Below the pieces are notes generated by a model. It saw only the letters and a program-made list of their open reading frames with translations, did no database searches and was not told the origin of the DNA. From positions 62,001-126,000 of the forward strand of contig NZ_SMMU01000009.1 of assembly GCF_004339665.1 (NCBI RefSeq): a DNA stretch of 64,000 bases. The letters are read 5' to 3'. Position numbers and translations under genes: made by a program. The stretch is from Azotobacter chroococcum (GTDB lineage Bacteria; Pseudomonadota; Gammaproteobacteria; Pseudomonadales; Pseudomonadaceae). Shown here piece after piece: positions 11,618-21,035 of this stretch (position 1 is its first letter; each line of letters starts with the position of its first letter).

Positions 11618-13057
11618 TCATTCGGTCCCGGCGACGGTTTGCCCTCCCTCGAGGGACTCGTTCCAGCCGCCCCCCAGCGCCTCCATCAGCATGGTCGCGG
11701 CCATCAGGCCATCGATGCGGCTGCGCACCTGCCTGCGCTGCAGCGACAGCGAATTGTCCTGGGCCCGGGTGACCTCCAGGTAGTTGCTCTGCCCCACCGC
11801 ATAGCGGGCCGCGGCGACATCCGCACGCCGCTGGGAAGCCTCCAGCGCCTCGTCGAGGATGCTCAGCCGCTCCCGGGCCGCCTGGACCTGGGTCAGGCCG
11901 TCGTCCACCTGGCGCAGGGCGATGAGGATGTTGACCTTGTGCACGTTCACATGCTGCTGGTAGCGCAGGCGCGCCGCCTCCAGGTTGGCCCGGTTGCGCC
12001 CGGCGTCGAAGATCGGCAGGTTCAGGGAGATCGGCACGAAGGAGAACTCCCGGGAAGCGTGCTTGGTGAGGTCGCTCAGGTCCTGGGAGGCGAAGCCGTA
12101 GCGGCTGGTCAGGCTGATGCTGGGATAGAAGGCGGTTTCGGCGATCCGCTCCTGGGCGATCAGGGCGCGCAGGCGTTCGGAAGAGTCCATCAGGTCCGGA
12201 CGGCGGGACAGGATGGTCGCCGGCAGGCCGGGAGCCACCGTGGGAATCTCGGGCAGGGCGTACTCCGGCGGAGACGGCACGCGGAAGTCCTTCACGTCCA
12301 CCACCATCAGGATCGCCAGTTCCTGCTCGTTCATGTCGCGCTTGACCACGGCCTCGTGCATCTCGGCCTCCACCCTGGCCAGCCTGACCTTGGCCTCGAG
12401 CAGGTCCTGCTCGGTGTTGAGGCCGGTATCCAGGCGCATGCCGATCAAGCGGACCGCCTCCGCCCGCTCGGCGCGGATCTGCTCCAGCAGGGCGTGGTCG
12501 GCCTCGGCGGCGCGGAACTGCCAGTAGGCGACCGCCACCTCGCGGGCGAGGACCAGCGCCACGCTGCGCCGGGTGGCCTCGGCCACGCCCAGCTTGGCCT
12601 TGGCCAGCTCGACGGACTGGGCGATCCGCCCCCAGAGGTCGATCTGCCAGGCCGTATTGGTGGTGATGCGGTTGCTCTGGCCGGCGATGGTTCCCTGCTG
12701 GAGCAGCTCGCCCAGCGGGGTATTGGTCGAGGTGTGGCTCTCGTCCCGGCTGGCGCCGAAGTTCAGGTTGGGGAAGAGATCGGCCCGGGTGCTCAGCACG
12801 CCCGCCTGCCCTTCGGCCACGTGCAGCTCGCCGAACTGGGTGTAGGGGTTGCGCTCCAGGACGCCCTCGACCAGGTAGTCGAGCACCGGGTCCCGGTAGA
12901 CCCGCCACCAGCGGACATCCACGTTGTTCGGCTCGTCCGGGGAAGCCTTACGGTAGCTCGACGGCAACTCCGGGTCGGGCGCCAGCACGAAAGGCTCGAT
13001 GCTGCAGCCCTGCAGCAGGACGGCCAGTCCCAGCAGGAGGGGAAGTCGGTTGTTCAT
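11618..13057 (-). CDS. Outer-membrane efflux lipoprotein, NodT/OprM family
   Basis: The 479-residue product opens with a lipoprotein signal whose lipobox LLQGC places the acylated cysteine at residue 18. Two repeated coiled-coil/beta-barrel halves typical of TolC-like factors follow, with motifs such as FPNLNFGASRDES, ILSRRPDLM and YPSISLTSRYGF. It is the outer-membrane duct of a tripartite exporter whose pump and adaptor are encoded immediately upstream. Its ATG overlaps the pump gene stop (ATGA). It is the last gene of the operon that starts with the NRPS, which suggests that the system exports the NRPS product. Confidence 0.92.
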   Translation of the reverse strand: MNNRLPLLLGLAVLLQGCSIEPFVLAPDPELPSSYRKASPDEPNNVDVRWWRVYRDPVLDYLVEGVLERNPYTQFGELHVAEGQAGVLSTRADLFPNLNFGASRDESHTSTNTPLGELLQQGTIAGQSNRITTNTAWQIDLWGRIAQSVELAKAKLGVAEATRRSVALVLAREVAVAYWQFRAAEADHALLEQIRAERAEAVRLIGMRLDTGLNTEQDLLEAKVRLARVEAEMHEAVVKRDMNEQELAILMVVDVKDFRVPSPPEYALPEIPTVAPGLPATILSRRPDLMDSSERLRALIAQERIAETAFYPSISLTSRYGFASQDLSDLTKHASREFSFVPISLNLPIFDAGRNRANLEAARLRYQQHVNVHKVNILIALRQVDDGLTQVQAARERLSILDEALEASQRRADVAAARYAVGQSNYLEVTRAQDNSLSLQRRQVRSRIDGLMAATMLMEALGGGWNESLEGGQTVAGTE

Positions 13058-14628
13058 CGGTTGTCCTTCCCCTTGGCGCCGGGAGCCACGATGCGATCCG
13101 CCAGCCAGACCAGGCCGACCGACGCCAGCAGCATGCTGCCCAGGATGAAGAAACTGTCGCTGTAGGCCATCACGAAGGCCTCGCGCTGCACCACGCCGTT
13201 CAGGGTGGCCATGGTCTGCTGAGTGGCAAGGGCGATGTCGCCGTTGTTGTTCATATGCATCGTGGTAATCGCCGCGATCCGTTCGCGAGTGGCTGAAGAA
13301 AACAGGGAAACCGCCTCGACCAGGTGCTCGGAATGCAGGTGCTCGCGCATGGTGATGGCCGTGGACAGGAGTGCCGTGCCGACCGCACCGCCCAGCACCC
13401 GGGTCATGTTGTACAGGCTGGAGGCCGAGGACAGGTTGGTCAGCTCGATCCGGTGGATGGCCATGTTGGACAGGGTGATGAGGATCAGCGGCTGTCCGAG
13501 GGCGCGAAACACCTGGGAGACGATCAACTGGTCGTAGCCGGTGTCGGCTGTCATGTAGGCGTTCATGAAGCAGGAGCCGGAGAACAGCAGCAGGCCGGCC
13601 GAGCAGATGATGCGGTTGTCGATCTTCTTGGCCAGCACCGCCGCCACCGGGGTCATGATGATCTGCGGCAGGCCCATCCACATGATGGTCTCGCCGATCT
13701 GCCGCGAGTTGTAGTCGGCGATGTGGGCGAGGAACAGCGGCAGGACGAAGGTCGAGCCGTACAGTCCCAGGCCCGCCACCGCGCCGACCCCGGACGCCAC
13801 CCAGAAGTTGCGCCGGCCGAACAGCCAGACGTTGACGAAGGGGTCGGGGCGCAGCAACTGGCTGCCGATCCACAGGAGGATGCCGGCGAAGGCGACGAAG
13901 CTGGTGGTGCGGATGAACTCCGAGTCGAACCAGTCCTTGCGGTTGCCCTCCTCGAGAAAGACGATCAGCGCGCCCAGGCCGACGATCATCCCGGCGATGC
14001 CCAGCCAGTCCATCCTCAGCAGCAGATTGAACTTCTGCGGCTGCGCATCCAGGCCAATGGCGATGCCGGCCAGCATCAGGACGCCGGGGAGCCAGTTGAT
14101 GTAGAAGATCCACGGCCAGCTGTAGAACTCGGTGAGGATGCCGCCGACCGTCGGCCCCAGCGTCGGCGCCAGGGTGCTGGCCAGCATCAGCCAGGCGAGC
14201 GCCATCGGCCGCTTGCCCGGCGGCAGGCTGACGATGATCAGGGTCATCGCCGTCGGAATCAGCGCGCCGCCGAAAAAGCCCTGCAGCGTGCGGAACACGA
14301 TCATCGACTCGAGGTTCCAGGCCATTCCGCAGAGGGTCGAAAACACCAGGAACAGCACCGTGTTGCCCAGGATGAAGGCGCGCGGGCCGAAGACCCGCAG
14401 GAAGACGCCGGTCAGCGGAATGGCCACCACCTCCGCCGCGAGGTAGGTGGTGCTCATCCACGAGCCTTCCTCCATGGAGGCCGACAGCGAGCCGAGGATT
14501 TCCGGCAGCGAAGCGTTGGTGATCTGGGTGTCGAGCACTGCCATGAACACCCCGAGGACCGCCGCGGCGATGGCGATCCAGGTCCGCGACGTCACCTGAT
14601 CCGCGGCGGGCGCGGGTGGGCCGCTCAT
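13054..14628 (-). CDS. EmrB/QacA-type MFS drug/metabolite exporter (DHA2)
   Basis: This is a 524-residue integral membrane protein with about 14 predicted helices. The first helix contains LGVFMAVLDTQITNASLPEI, the conserved DHA2-family D-x-x-I-x-N-x-A-L-P motif, and the motif-A-like RxFGPRxF follows helix 2. It is the inner-membrane pump of a tripartite system with the EmrA-like adaptor (4-base overlap upstream) and the NodT-like channel (4-base overlap downstream). The location in a biosynthetic operon suggests export or self-protection; the substrate is not deducible. Confidence 0.93.
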   Translation of the reverse strand: MSGPPAPAADQVTSRTWIAIAAAVLGVFMAVLDTQITNASLPEILGSLSASMEEGSWMSTTYLAAEVVAIPLTGVFLRVFGPRAFILGNTVLFLVFSTLCGMAWNLESMIVFRTLQGFFGGALIPTAMTLIIVSLPPGKRPMALAWLMLASTLAPTLGPTVGGILTEFYSWPWIFYINWLPGVLMLAGIAIGLDAQPQKFNLLLRMDWLGIAGMIVGLGALIVFLEEGNRKDWFDSEFIRTTSFVAFAGILLWIGSQLLRPDPFVNVWLFGRRNFWVASGVGAVAGLGLYGSTFVLPLFLAHIADYNSRQIGETIMWMGLPQIIMTPVAAVLAKKIDNRIICSAGLLLFSGSCFMNAYMTADTGYDQLIVSQVFRALGQPLILITLSNMAIHRIELTNLSSASSLYNMTRVLGGAVGTALLSTAITMREHLHSEHLVEAVSLFSSATRERIAAITTMHMNNNGDIALATQQTMATLNGVVQREAFVMAYSDSFFILGSMLLASVGLVWLADRIVAPGAKGKDNR

Positions 14629-15734
14629 TGGGCGGCCACCTTGGGCGGTTCCTGGCGCAGATCGACCTCGATCAGCGCCGACATGCCCGGCACCACCCGT
14701 TCCATCAGGGCCTTCGGCGTTTCCGGGGAGAAGGTGATCTTCACCGGCACGCGCTGGACGATCTTGGTGAAGTTGCCGGTGGCGTTCTCCGGCGGCAGCA
14801 GGGCGAACTTGGCGCCCGAGGCCGGCGCGAAGCTGTCCACCCGTCCCTCGATCTTCTCGCCGGGGAAGGTGTCGAGGCGGATGTCGACCTTCTGTCCCGG
14901 AATCAGGTCGCGCAGCTGGGTTTCCTTGAAGTTCGCCGTCACCCAGACGCCGTCCTGGATGATCGCCACCAGGCGCTGGCCCTTCGCCACATGATCACCG
15001 ACCTCGACCGACTTGTTGCCGATCCGGCCGTCCACCGGCGCCTTGAGGGTGGTGTACTCGAGCTGCAGCTCGGCGTCCCGCCGCTTGGCGGCGAGCACTT
15101 CCTTGCGGGCGAGCAGGACGGCGCGGGACGAGCGGGTCGCCTCGACGCCGGCCTGGGCCGCACGGATTTCCTCCTGCTGGGCGGTGTAATCCGCCTGGGC
15201 GCCGTCGCGGGCGGCGATGGCCGCGTCCAGCTCCGTCCCGGTCACGGCCTTGATGTCCTGGTTGCGCAGCGCCAGCTGGCGCTCGGCGTCCTGCCTGTGG
15301 CGCTTGAGCTCGGCCTGACGCCGGGCCGAGCGCGCGGTCAGCGCGCGGACCCTGGCCTCGTCCTGCTCGATGTCGGCATCCAGCTTGAGCAGTTCGGCAT
15401 CGACTTCCAGGACCTGGGCCTTGATCTCCTCGACCCGCACGGCATAGTCGGCCGGATCGAGTTCGACCAGCACGTCGCCGGCGCGAACCTTCTGGTTGTC
15501 CTCGAACAGGACCCGGGTCACCACCCCGTCGACCCGGGGCGCGATGGCGCTGATATAGCCCTCCACGTAGGCGTTGTCGGTTTCCTCGAAATAGGTGCTG
15601 CGCCACCACATGCGTCCCACGACGACGAGGCCGGCGACGGCGATCAGCGCGAGGATCGCCTTGGCCTTGCGGGCGCTTCCCGGTGTCGGGCCAGCGGGTT
15701 GTGCGGCGGCGTTCGCCGGTGCTTCTTGACTCAC
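14625..15734 (-). CDS. EmrA/HlyD-type membrane fusion protein
   Basis: The 369-residue protein has one N-terminal membrane anchor (about residues 24-42). A periplasmic barrel-sandwich half-motif (TDNAYVEGYISAIAPRVDG region) follows, then a long alpha-helical hairpin (about 90-220) and a second lipoyl-like half with TLKAPVDGRIG. It bridges the EmrB-like pump and the outer-membrane factor. It lies four bases after the monooxygenase gene and overlaps the pump gene by 4 bases. Confidence 0.92.
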   Translation of the reverse strand: MSQEAPANAAAQPAGPTPGSARKAKAILALIAVAGLVVVGRMWWRSTYFEETDNAYVEGYISAIAPRVDGVVTRVLFEDNQKVRAGDVLVELDPADYAVRVEEIKAQVLEVDAELLKLDADIEQDEARVRALTARSARRQAELKRHRQDAERQLALRNQDIKAVTGTELDAAIAARDGAQADYTAQQEEIRAAQAGVEATRSSRAVLLARKEVLAAKRRDAELQLEYTTLKAPVDGRIGNKSVEVGDHVAKGQRLVAIIQDGVWVTANFKETQLRDLIPGQKVDIRLDTFPGEKIEGRVDSFAPASGAKFALLPPENATGNFTKIVQRVPVKITFSPETPKALMERVVPGMSALIEVDLRQEPPKVAAQ

Positions 15735-15738
15735 GACC

Positions 15739-16977
15739 TCAGCCCTTCCCGTTGTCCCGTGCCTGGATATGTCCGGCGATGTGCTCGGCGTCTTCGCCGA
15801 CGCCGCTCAACAGGCCGGAGCGCTTGTTGTACAGCCAGGGCAGACCGACGAAGTAGAGCCCCGGCTGGGCCGTGGCGCCGCGCTGCTGCAGCGGATAGCC
15901 GTCCTCGTCGAACACCGGGAACCTGACCAGATCGAAGCTGAAGCCGTAGCCGGTGGCCCAGATCAGCGTGGTGACGCCGGCCTCGGCCAGGTCGAGCCGC
16001 TCGGCCAGCGGCGCGGCGTAGCCGTCTTCGAGGCGCTCGGGCTGCTCCTCGGGCAGGTCCAGCTTGCGCATGCTCACCAGCATGTCGATCTTGCCCAGCA
16101 GTTCGGCCTCGCGCTGGTCGGTGCCGGCCAGGTTGTCGTGCAGGTCGGGCGCGAGGTTCAGGCCGGTCCCGTCGATGCCCTGCAGCGTGCCGAGCAGCCG
16201 CACGCCATTGCGGGCCAGCCGGTGCACGTTGAGGCTGCCGCCCTCGCGGCGGCCGGCCATGATCGGGTTGGGGGCGAACCTGAGCTTCGGCGACGGCAGG
16301 CTGTCGACGGTCTGGTCGGCCAGCCCGGACAGGCGCATCCACTCGAAGATGTCCTTGCCGCGGTAGCGGCGCGGCGCCCGGTCGTGCCGGCCGACGCACA
16401 GGTAGACGGTGCGCCCGGCGCGGTTCAGCTCGTCGGCGATCTGGCAGCCGGACTGCGAGCTGCCGACCACCAGCACCGCGCCGGGTGCCAGCGCCGCCGG
16501 GTTGCGATAGGCGCCGGAATGCATCTGGACGATCGACGGGGACAACCCGGCCGCCATCGCGTGCCGGCGCGGGAACTGGAACAGCCCGGTGGCGACCACC
16601 ACGTTGCGCGCGGTGTAGTCTCCGTCGCGGGTAGAGACGCGGAATCCGGCGGGATCGGCGCAGATCTCGGTGACCTCGCAATTGAACTTCACCGGCAGTT
16701 GGTGGCGCTGGACGTAGTCGGCGAAGGTCCGGACGATCTCCTCACGGGGCATGAAACCGTCGGGATCATCGCCGGCGTAGGTGGCGCCGGGCAGGCGGAA
16801 GTCCCAGTTGGGCGTGACCAGGGTGAAGGCGTCCCAGCGGTCGTCGCGCCAGACCGGCGCGGGGATGTCGCCACGCTCCAGCACCAGGTGGGAACGCTGC
16901 TGCAGGGTCAGGTAATAGCTCGTAGAGAGCCCGCCCTGACCGCCGCCGACGATCAGGGTGTCGAAATGTTCACTCAT
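15739..16977 (-). CDS. Flavin-dependent monooxygenase (FMO/CzcO-like)
   Basis: The 412-residue product has two Rossmann motifs. GGGQGG near residues 11-16 binds FAD, and VVGSSQSG (about residues 188-195) is the NADPH-binding signature of FMO-type enzymes. An ATGYG motif near the C-terminal side completes the FMO pattern. Enzymes of this class hydroxylate nitrogen or sulfur atoms or carry out Baeyer-Villiger and ring-oxidising reactions. It is encoded 77 bases after the NRPS and directly before its exporter, so I infer that it tailors the peptide product, for example by oxidising a thiazoline or an amine. The start at 16977 was chosen over an upstream in-frame ATG because it begins directly at the beta-alpha-beta fold. 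Confidence 0.85.
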   Translation of the reverse strand: MSEHFDTLIVGGGQGGLSTSYYLTLQQRSHLVLERGDIPAPVWRDDRWDAFTLVTPNWDFRLPGATYAGDDPDGFMPREEIVRTFADYVQRHQLPVKFNCEVTEICADPAGFRVSTRDGDYTARNVVVATGLFQFPRRHAMAAGLSPSIVQMHSGAYRNPAALAPGAVLVVGSSQSGCQIADELNRAGRTVYLCVGRHDRAPRRYRGKDIFEWMRLSGLADQTVDSLPSPKLRFAPNPIMAGRREGGSLNVHRLARNGVRLLGTLQGIDGTGLNLAPDLHDNLAGTDQREAELLGKIDMLVSMRKLDLPEEQPERLEDGYAAPLAERLDLAEAGVTTLIWATGYGFSFDLVRFPVFDEDGYPLQQRGATAQPGLYFVGLPWLYNKRSGLLSGVGEDAEHIAGHIQARDNGKG

Positions 16978-17054
16978 TGAATTTTCAATCCGAGACTGGG
17001 AAAGAGGACGACCGCCCACTGCCGTGGCAGGGGGCGGTCGCGATTATCCGGTTT

Positions 17055-20000
17055 CTACCAGCAGGCGACCTCGCTGGAATTGGCGAGGTGCGCCAGGATC
17101 TCGCGCAGGGAGTTCCGCTCGACCACCGAGAAGTGGTCGCCTTCCCAGTCGACCACCTGGAGATGCGCGGCCTCCGCCAGGGCGAACGGCGCCAGCAGCG
17201 GGAAGTCCATGCCGCGGCTGGCCCGGTACAGGCGCGCGGGTGTGGCCGTCGGGCGCGGGGCGTGAGCGACCAGCGCGTCGTAGTTGGCTCTATACTCGCC
17301 CAGGAGAGCGAGGAACTCGTCCCGGGACAGGTCGGAGCCGATGCCGCCGGCCTGCTTCAGCGCCTGCACGATGGCTTCCGGCTGCTCGGCCTCGTCCAGC
17401 CGCGACAGGCTGTCGAAGTCGATCGGCAGCGGCTCGCCGGACAGCAGGTCACGGAGGAAGTTGAGCAACAGGGCCTCCCCTTCCAGACGCAGGCCGCCTT
17501 CGCTCTGTGGCGCGGCCATCCAGCTGTCGATCATCGTCACCCCGTTCGGCGCGATGCCGCGGGCCTCCATCTGCCGGGCCATTTCCTGGGCGATCACCCC
17601 GCCCATGGACCAGCCCAGCAGGTGAATCGAAGCCGGGTCGGCAATCTGGGTACAGAGGGCATCCACATAGCTGGCGGCCAGCGCCTCCAGCTGGCGCGGG
17701 GCGCCGTCGCCGGGGGACTGCAGGCCGAGCAGGGTCACGCCGGCGGGCAGCAGCTCGATCAGCTCCCGGTAGCAGAGGATGTTGCCGCCTACCGGGTGGA
17801 CCACGGCCAGGGTGGCCTGCCCGCCCTCGCGCATCACCGCCAGCGGGGTGCGCTGGTGGCCGGCGTGCTCGGACGCGTCAAGCATGCCGGCCTGGGCGGC
17901 GATGGTGCCGTGACGCAGCAGCGACACCAGCGGCAGGGTCTGGCCGAACTCGCTGGTGATGGCGTTGATCAGGCGCACCGCCAGCAGCGAGGTACCGCCC
18001 AGCTCGAAGAACTCGTCGTCCACACCCAGTTCCTCGAGGCCGAGCAGCTGGCGCCACAAACCGGCCAGGCGCCGCTCGGTTTCGCTGCCCGGACTGCGCC
18101 GGGGCCGCTCCTCCGGGCCGAGCGCGTCGGCCATGACCGACAGCGCCTTGCGGTCGACCTTGCCGTTGGCCGTGACCGGCAGGCTGTACAACGCCATGAA
18201 CTGCGACGGGATCATGTAGGGAGGCAGGGCGGTCGCCAGATGGGCGCGGATCGCCTCGACCTCCAGCGGTTCGGCCGATGGCTGGTAGAAAGCCACCAGA
18301 CGGCTGTCGTCGCCGCTGCGCACCGCCACCGTGGTGACGGCGCGGATGCCCGGGCAGCGCGCGAGGTTGGCGTCGATTTCTTCCAGCTCGATGCGGAAGC
18401 CGCGGATCTTCACCTGGCCGTCGAGGCGGCCGAGGAACTCCAGGCAGCCGTCCTCGAAGTAGCGGCCGACGTCACCGGTGCGGTACAGGCGCTCGCCGCT
18501 CTGCGGATGGATGATGAAGCTTTCCGCGGTGCGCGCCGGGTCGCCGTAGTACTCCCGGGCCAGGCCGATGCCGCCGATGTACAGGTCGCCCGGCACCCAG
18601 TCGGGAGCCGGTTCGAGCTCCCGGGTCAGCACATGGAAGCTCTGGTTGGACAGCGGCCAGCCGTAGGGAATGCTCTTCCAGCCCGGCGCGACCCGCTCGA
18701 CCGGGAAGTAGTTGGACCAGATGGAGGCCTCGGTGGCGCCGCCGAGGCTGATCAGGGTGACGCCCGGCACCACCTTCTTCAGGCGCTCCGGCAGGGTGAT
18801 CGGGATCCAGTCGCCACTGAGCATCACCAGCCGCAGGCTGTGCAGATGGACGGCGGCCTGCGGGCCGAGGAACTCGATCAGCATCTCCAGCGAGGCCGGC
18901 ACAGTGTTCCACACCGTCACCCCATGCTCGCGCACGCAGGCGGTCCACTGGTCGGGCGCCGGCGTCTCGCTATGCGGCGGCAGCACCAGGGCGGCGCCCA
19001 CGGCCAGACCGCCGAAGATGTCGTGGACCGACAGGTCGAAGTTGAAGCTGGACAGGCCGATCATCCGGTCTTCGCAGCTCAGGCCGAAGCGGGCGATCAC
19101 GTCCTGGATGGTGTTCACCGCCCCGCGATGGTCGATGGCCACGCCCTTGGGCTGACCGGTCGAGCCGGAGGTGAAGATCACATAGGCCAGATCACGCTCG
19201 CCCTGGGCCGGCTCCAGCGCCACCGCCGGCGGCGGTGCATCGGGCAGCGCATCCTCCAGCAGCAGCACGCGGACGTCCGGCGGCAGGCTCAGGCCGGTGG
19301 CCAGCTCGCGCTCGATCAGCACGACCTTGACCCCCGGACGGGCGATCAGCCATTCCTTGCGTGCCGCCGGCTGGTCGCTGGTGATCGGCAGATAGGCCGC
19401 GCCGGACTGGACCACCCCGAGCAGGGCCGTCACCTGGCGCCAGCCACGCTTGGCCACCACGGCGACCAGATCGTCGGCCCCCACGCCGGCCTGACGCAGG
19501 CGGGCCGCGAGGCTGGTGCTCCAGCCCCACAGGCTCTGGTAGTCGACGACGCGGTCGGCGGCGATGATCGCCGCCCGCTCGGGATAACGGGCACAGGCCT
19601 CGGCGACGAAGTACTCCAGCCGGCCGGTCGGCAGCTCACGCCCGGTCTGGTTGGCTGCCTGGCGCGCCAGCAGCGCCTGCGGCGGAACCCTGGGCAGCAG
19701 CAGCGCTTCCTGGGGGGCGTCGTGCTGCAGGATGGCTTCGATCTGCTGCTCGAAGGCCGCGAACATGTTTTCGATGACCCCGGGCAGGAACAGGCCTTCC
19801 ACATAGTCCCAGTTCAGCACCAGCTCATCGAGGTACATGTAGACCTGGCAGTCCAGCCAGACCTGGGGGGTGTGCAGACCGCCACCCATGTTCTTCAGGC
19901 CGAACTCGTTGGGCAGCAGCAGGCCCTCCGGCAGGTCGAGGCCGAGGGAACTGGCGAACACCACCGGCATGACCGGCAGGCCGGTGCCGGTGCTGCCCAT

Positions 20001-21035
20001 GGCGCGGATCACGTCGACGCCCTCGACACGGGAGTGGCGTATATCCCGCGCCAGCTGCCGTTGCAGGACCTTGGCCCGCTCGACGAACAGCCCAGGGGCA
20101 TCGACGGACTCCAGCAGCAATGTGCTGCCGAAGTTGCCGAAGGCGCGCTGGAAGCGCGGATCGCCCGAGGGGCGGTGGCTCATCAGCATGTTGATGGTGA
20201 AGGATCGATTGCGCGACCAGAGGCGCAGCACATCGGTATAGGCGGTGCAGAACAGCATGCTGGGACTGATGCCCAGCTTGCGCGCCTGCTCGTTGAGGCG
20301 GGCCACCCGCTCCGGGCCGAACACGAAGCGGATGCGCCGGAGGCGGGACTCATCCGGCATGCGTTCGTGCTCGACCACCGGCAGCTCCGGGGCGTTGCGC
20401 AGCGTGGCGATCCGCTCCTGCCAGTACTGCATGGAGCGCTGGAAGACGCTGGTCTGCTTGAGCGCCTGGCGCTTGGCCATGAACTCGGCGAAGAAGGCAC
20501 GCGGCTCCTCGGGCAGGCCCATGCCGTTATAGACCCGCACCAGCGCGTTGTAGAACAGGCGCACCGAGAAGGCGTCGAAGGAAATCAGGCGGAAGGCGAA
20601 GTTGACGTAATAACCGTCGGCGACACGGTCCAGGAATGCCGTGACCTGTACCCTGGCGCCGAGCAGGGCCAGCTTCTCCTCCATGCCCTTCTTGCGCAGA
20701 TCCTGCAGCTCGGCCGTGCCGATCGGCGGTCGGTCGCGCCAATCGGTCAACTCGAGGGAAACCTTCCCGATCGGCTCCAGCGCCGGACGTTGGGTGCCGT
20801 CGGAGAGGAACTCCATGGACAATTCGGGATAAGCCTCGAGTACTGTCTGGAGTGCCGTTTCGAGCCGGGGAATGTCGAGGTCCTCGGTGAAATAGCAGAA
20901 ATAAAGGAACGGGACAGTATGAAACTTGTAGACCTTTTGCTCGCCAACCCAATAGGCGTGCTGCAACCCGGTCAGCGGGCATGACTCCGATACCGACTCA
21001 CAAACAGCAGCCCGCTCTTCCGATACATCGAACAT
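17055..21035 (-). CDS. Single-module NRPS: cyclization-adenylation-carrier-thioesterase
   Basis: The protein has 1326 residues. Residues 18-435 form a heterocyclization (Cy) domain (PLTGLQHAYWVG; TPQVWLDCQ; LNWDYVEGLF). Residues 465-965 are an adenylation domain (FTSGSTGQPKG; YRTGD; NGKVDRKAL). Residues 985-1055 are a carrier with Ser1016 in GGTSL. Residues 1075-1320 are a thioesterase with Ser1143 (GWSMGG), Asp1170 and His1301. The ten specificity positions read D-L-H-N-M-S-L-I-W-K, two changes from the cysteine code DLYNLSLIWK, so cysteine is the predicted substrate, to be closed to a thiazoline. In the Cy core motif the first aspartate of DxxxxDxxS is Arg149; Asp154 and Ser157 are kept. 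No upstream module or loading enzyme is encoded nearby, so the acyl donor is unknown. Confidence 0.93.
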   Translation of the reverse strand: MFDVSEERAAVCESVSESCPLTGLQHAYWVGEQKVYKFHTVPFLYFCYFTEDLDIPRLETALQTVLEAYPELSMEFLSDGTQRPALEPIGKVSLELTDWRDRPPIGTAELQDLRKKGMEEKLALLGARVQVTAFLDRVADGYYVNFAFRLISFDAFSVRLFYNALVRVYNGMGLPEEPRAFFAEFMAKRQALKQTSVFQRSMQYWQERIATLRNAPELPVVEHERMPDESRLRRIRFVFGPERVARLNEQARKLGISPSMLFCTAYTDVLRLWSRNRSFTINMLMSHRPSGDPRFQRAFGNFGSTLLLESVDAPGLFVERAKVLQRQLARDIRHSRVEGVDVIRAMGSTGTGLPVMPVVFASSLGLDLPEGLLLPNEFGLKNMGGGLHTPQVWLDCQVYMYLDELVLNWDYVEGLFLPGVIENMFAAFEQQIEAILQHDAPQEALLLPRVPPQALLARQAANQTGRELPTGRLEYFVAEACARYPERAAIIAADRVVDYQSLWGWSTSLAARLRQAGVGADDLVAVVAKRGWRQVTALLGVVQSGAAYLPITSDQPAARKEWLIARPGVKVVLIERELATGLSLPPDVRVLLLEDALPDAPPPAVALEPAQGERDLAYVIFTSGSTGQPKGVAIDHRGAVNTIQDVIARFGLSCEDRMIGLSSFNFDLSVHDIFGGLAVGAALVLPPHSETPAPDQWTACVREHGVTVWNTVPASLEMLIEFLGPQAAVHLHSLRLVMLSGDWIPITLPERLKKVVPGVTLISLGGATEASIWSNYFPVERVAPGWKSIPYGWPLSNQSFHVLTRELEPAPDWVPGDLYIGGIGLAREYYGDPARTAESFIIHPQSGERLYRTGDVGRYFEDGCLEFLGRLDGQVKIRGFRIELEEIDANLARCPGIRAVTTVAVRSGDDSRLVAFYQPSAEPLEVEAIRAHLATALPPYMIPSQFMALYSLPVTANGKVDRKALSVMADALGPEERPRRSPGSETERRLAGLWRQLLGLEELGVDDEFFELGGTSLLAVRLINAITSEFGQTLPLVSLLRHGTIAAQAGMLDASEHAGHQRTPLAVMREGGQATLAVVHPVGGNILCYRELIELLPAGVTLLGLQSPGDGAPRQLEALAASYVDALCTQIADPASIHLLGWSMGGVIAQEMARQMEARGIAPNGVTMIDSWMAAPQSEGGLRLEGEALLLNFLRDLLSGEPLPIDFDSLSRLDEAEQPEAIVQALKQAGGIGSDLSRDEFLALLGEYRANYDALVAHAPRPTATPARLYRASRGMDFPLLAPFALAEAAHLQVVDWEGDHFSVVERNSLREILAHLANSSEVACW

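Noticed and set aside
16977-20984. A very long open frame on the plus strand opposite the NRPS gene
   Set aside because: It is the antisense of a high-G+C gene; its sequence is rich in Arg, Gln, His and Gly without domain motifs, while the minus strand has complete NRPS motifs.
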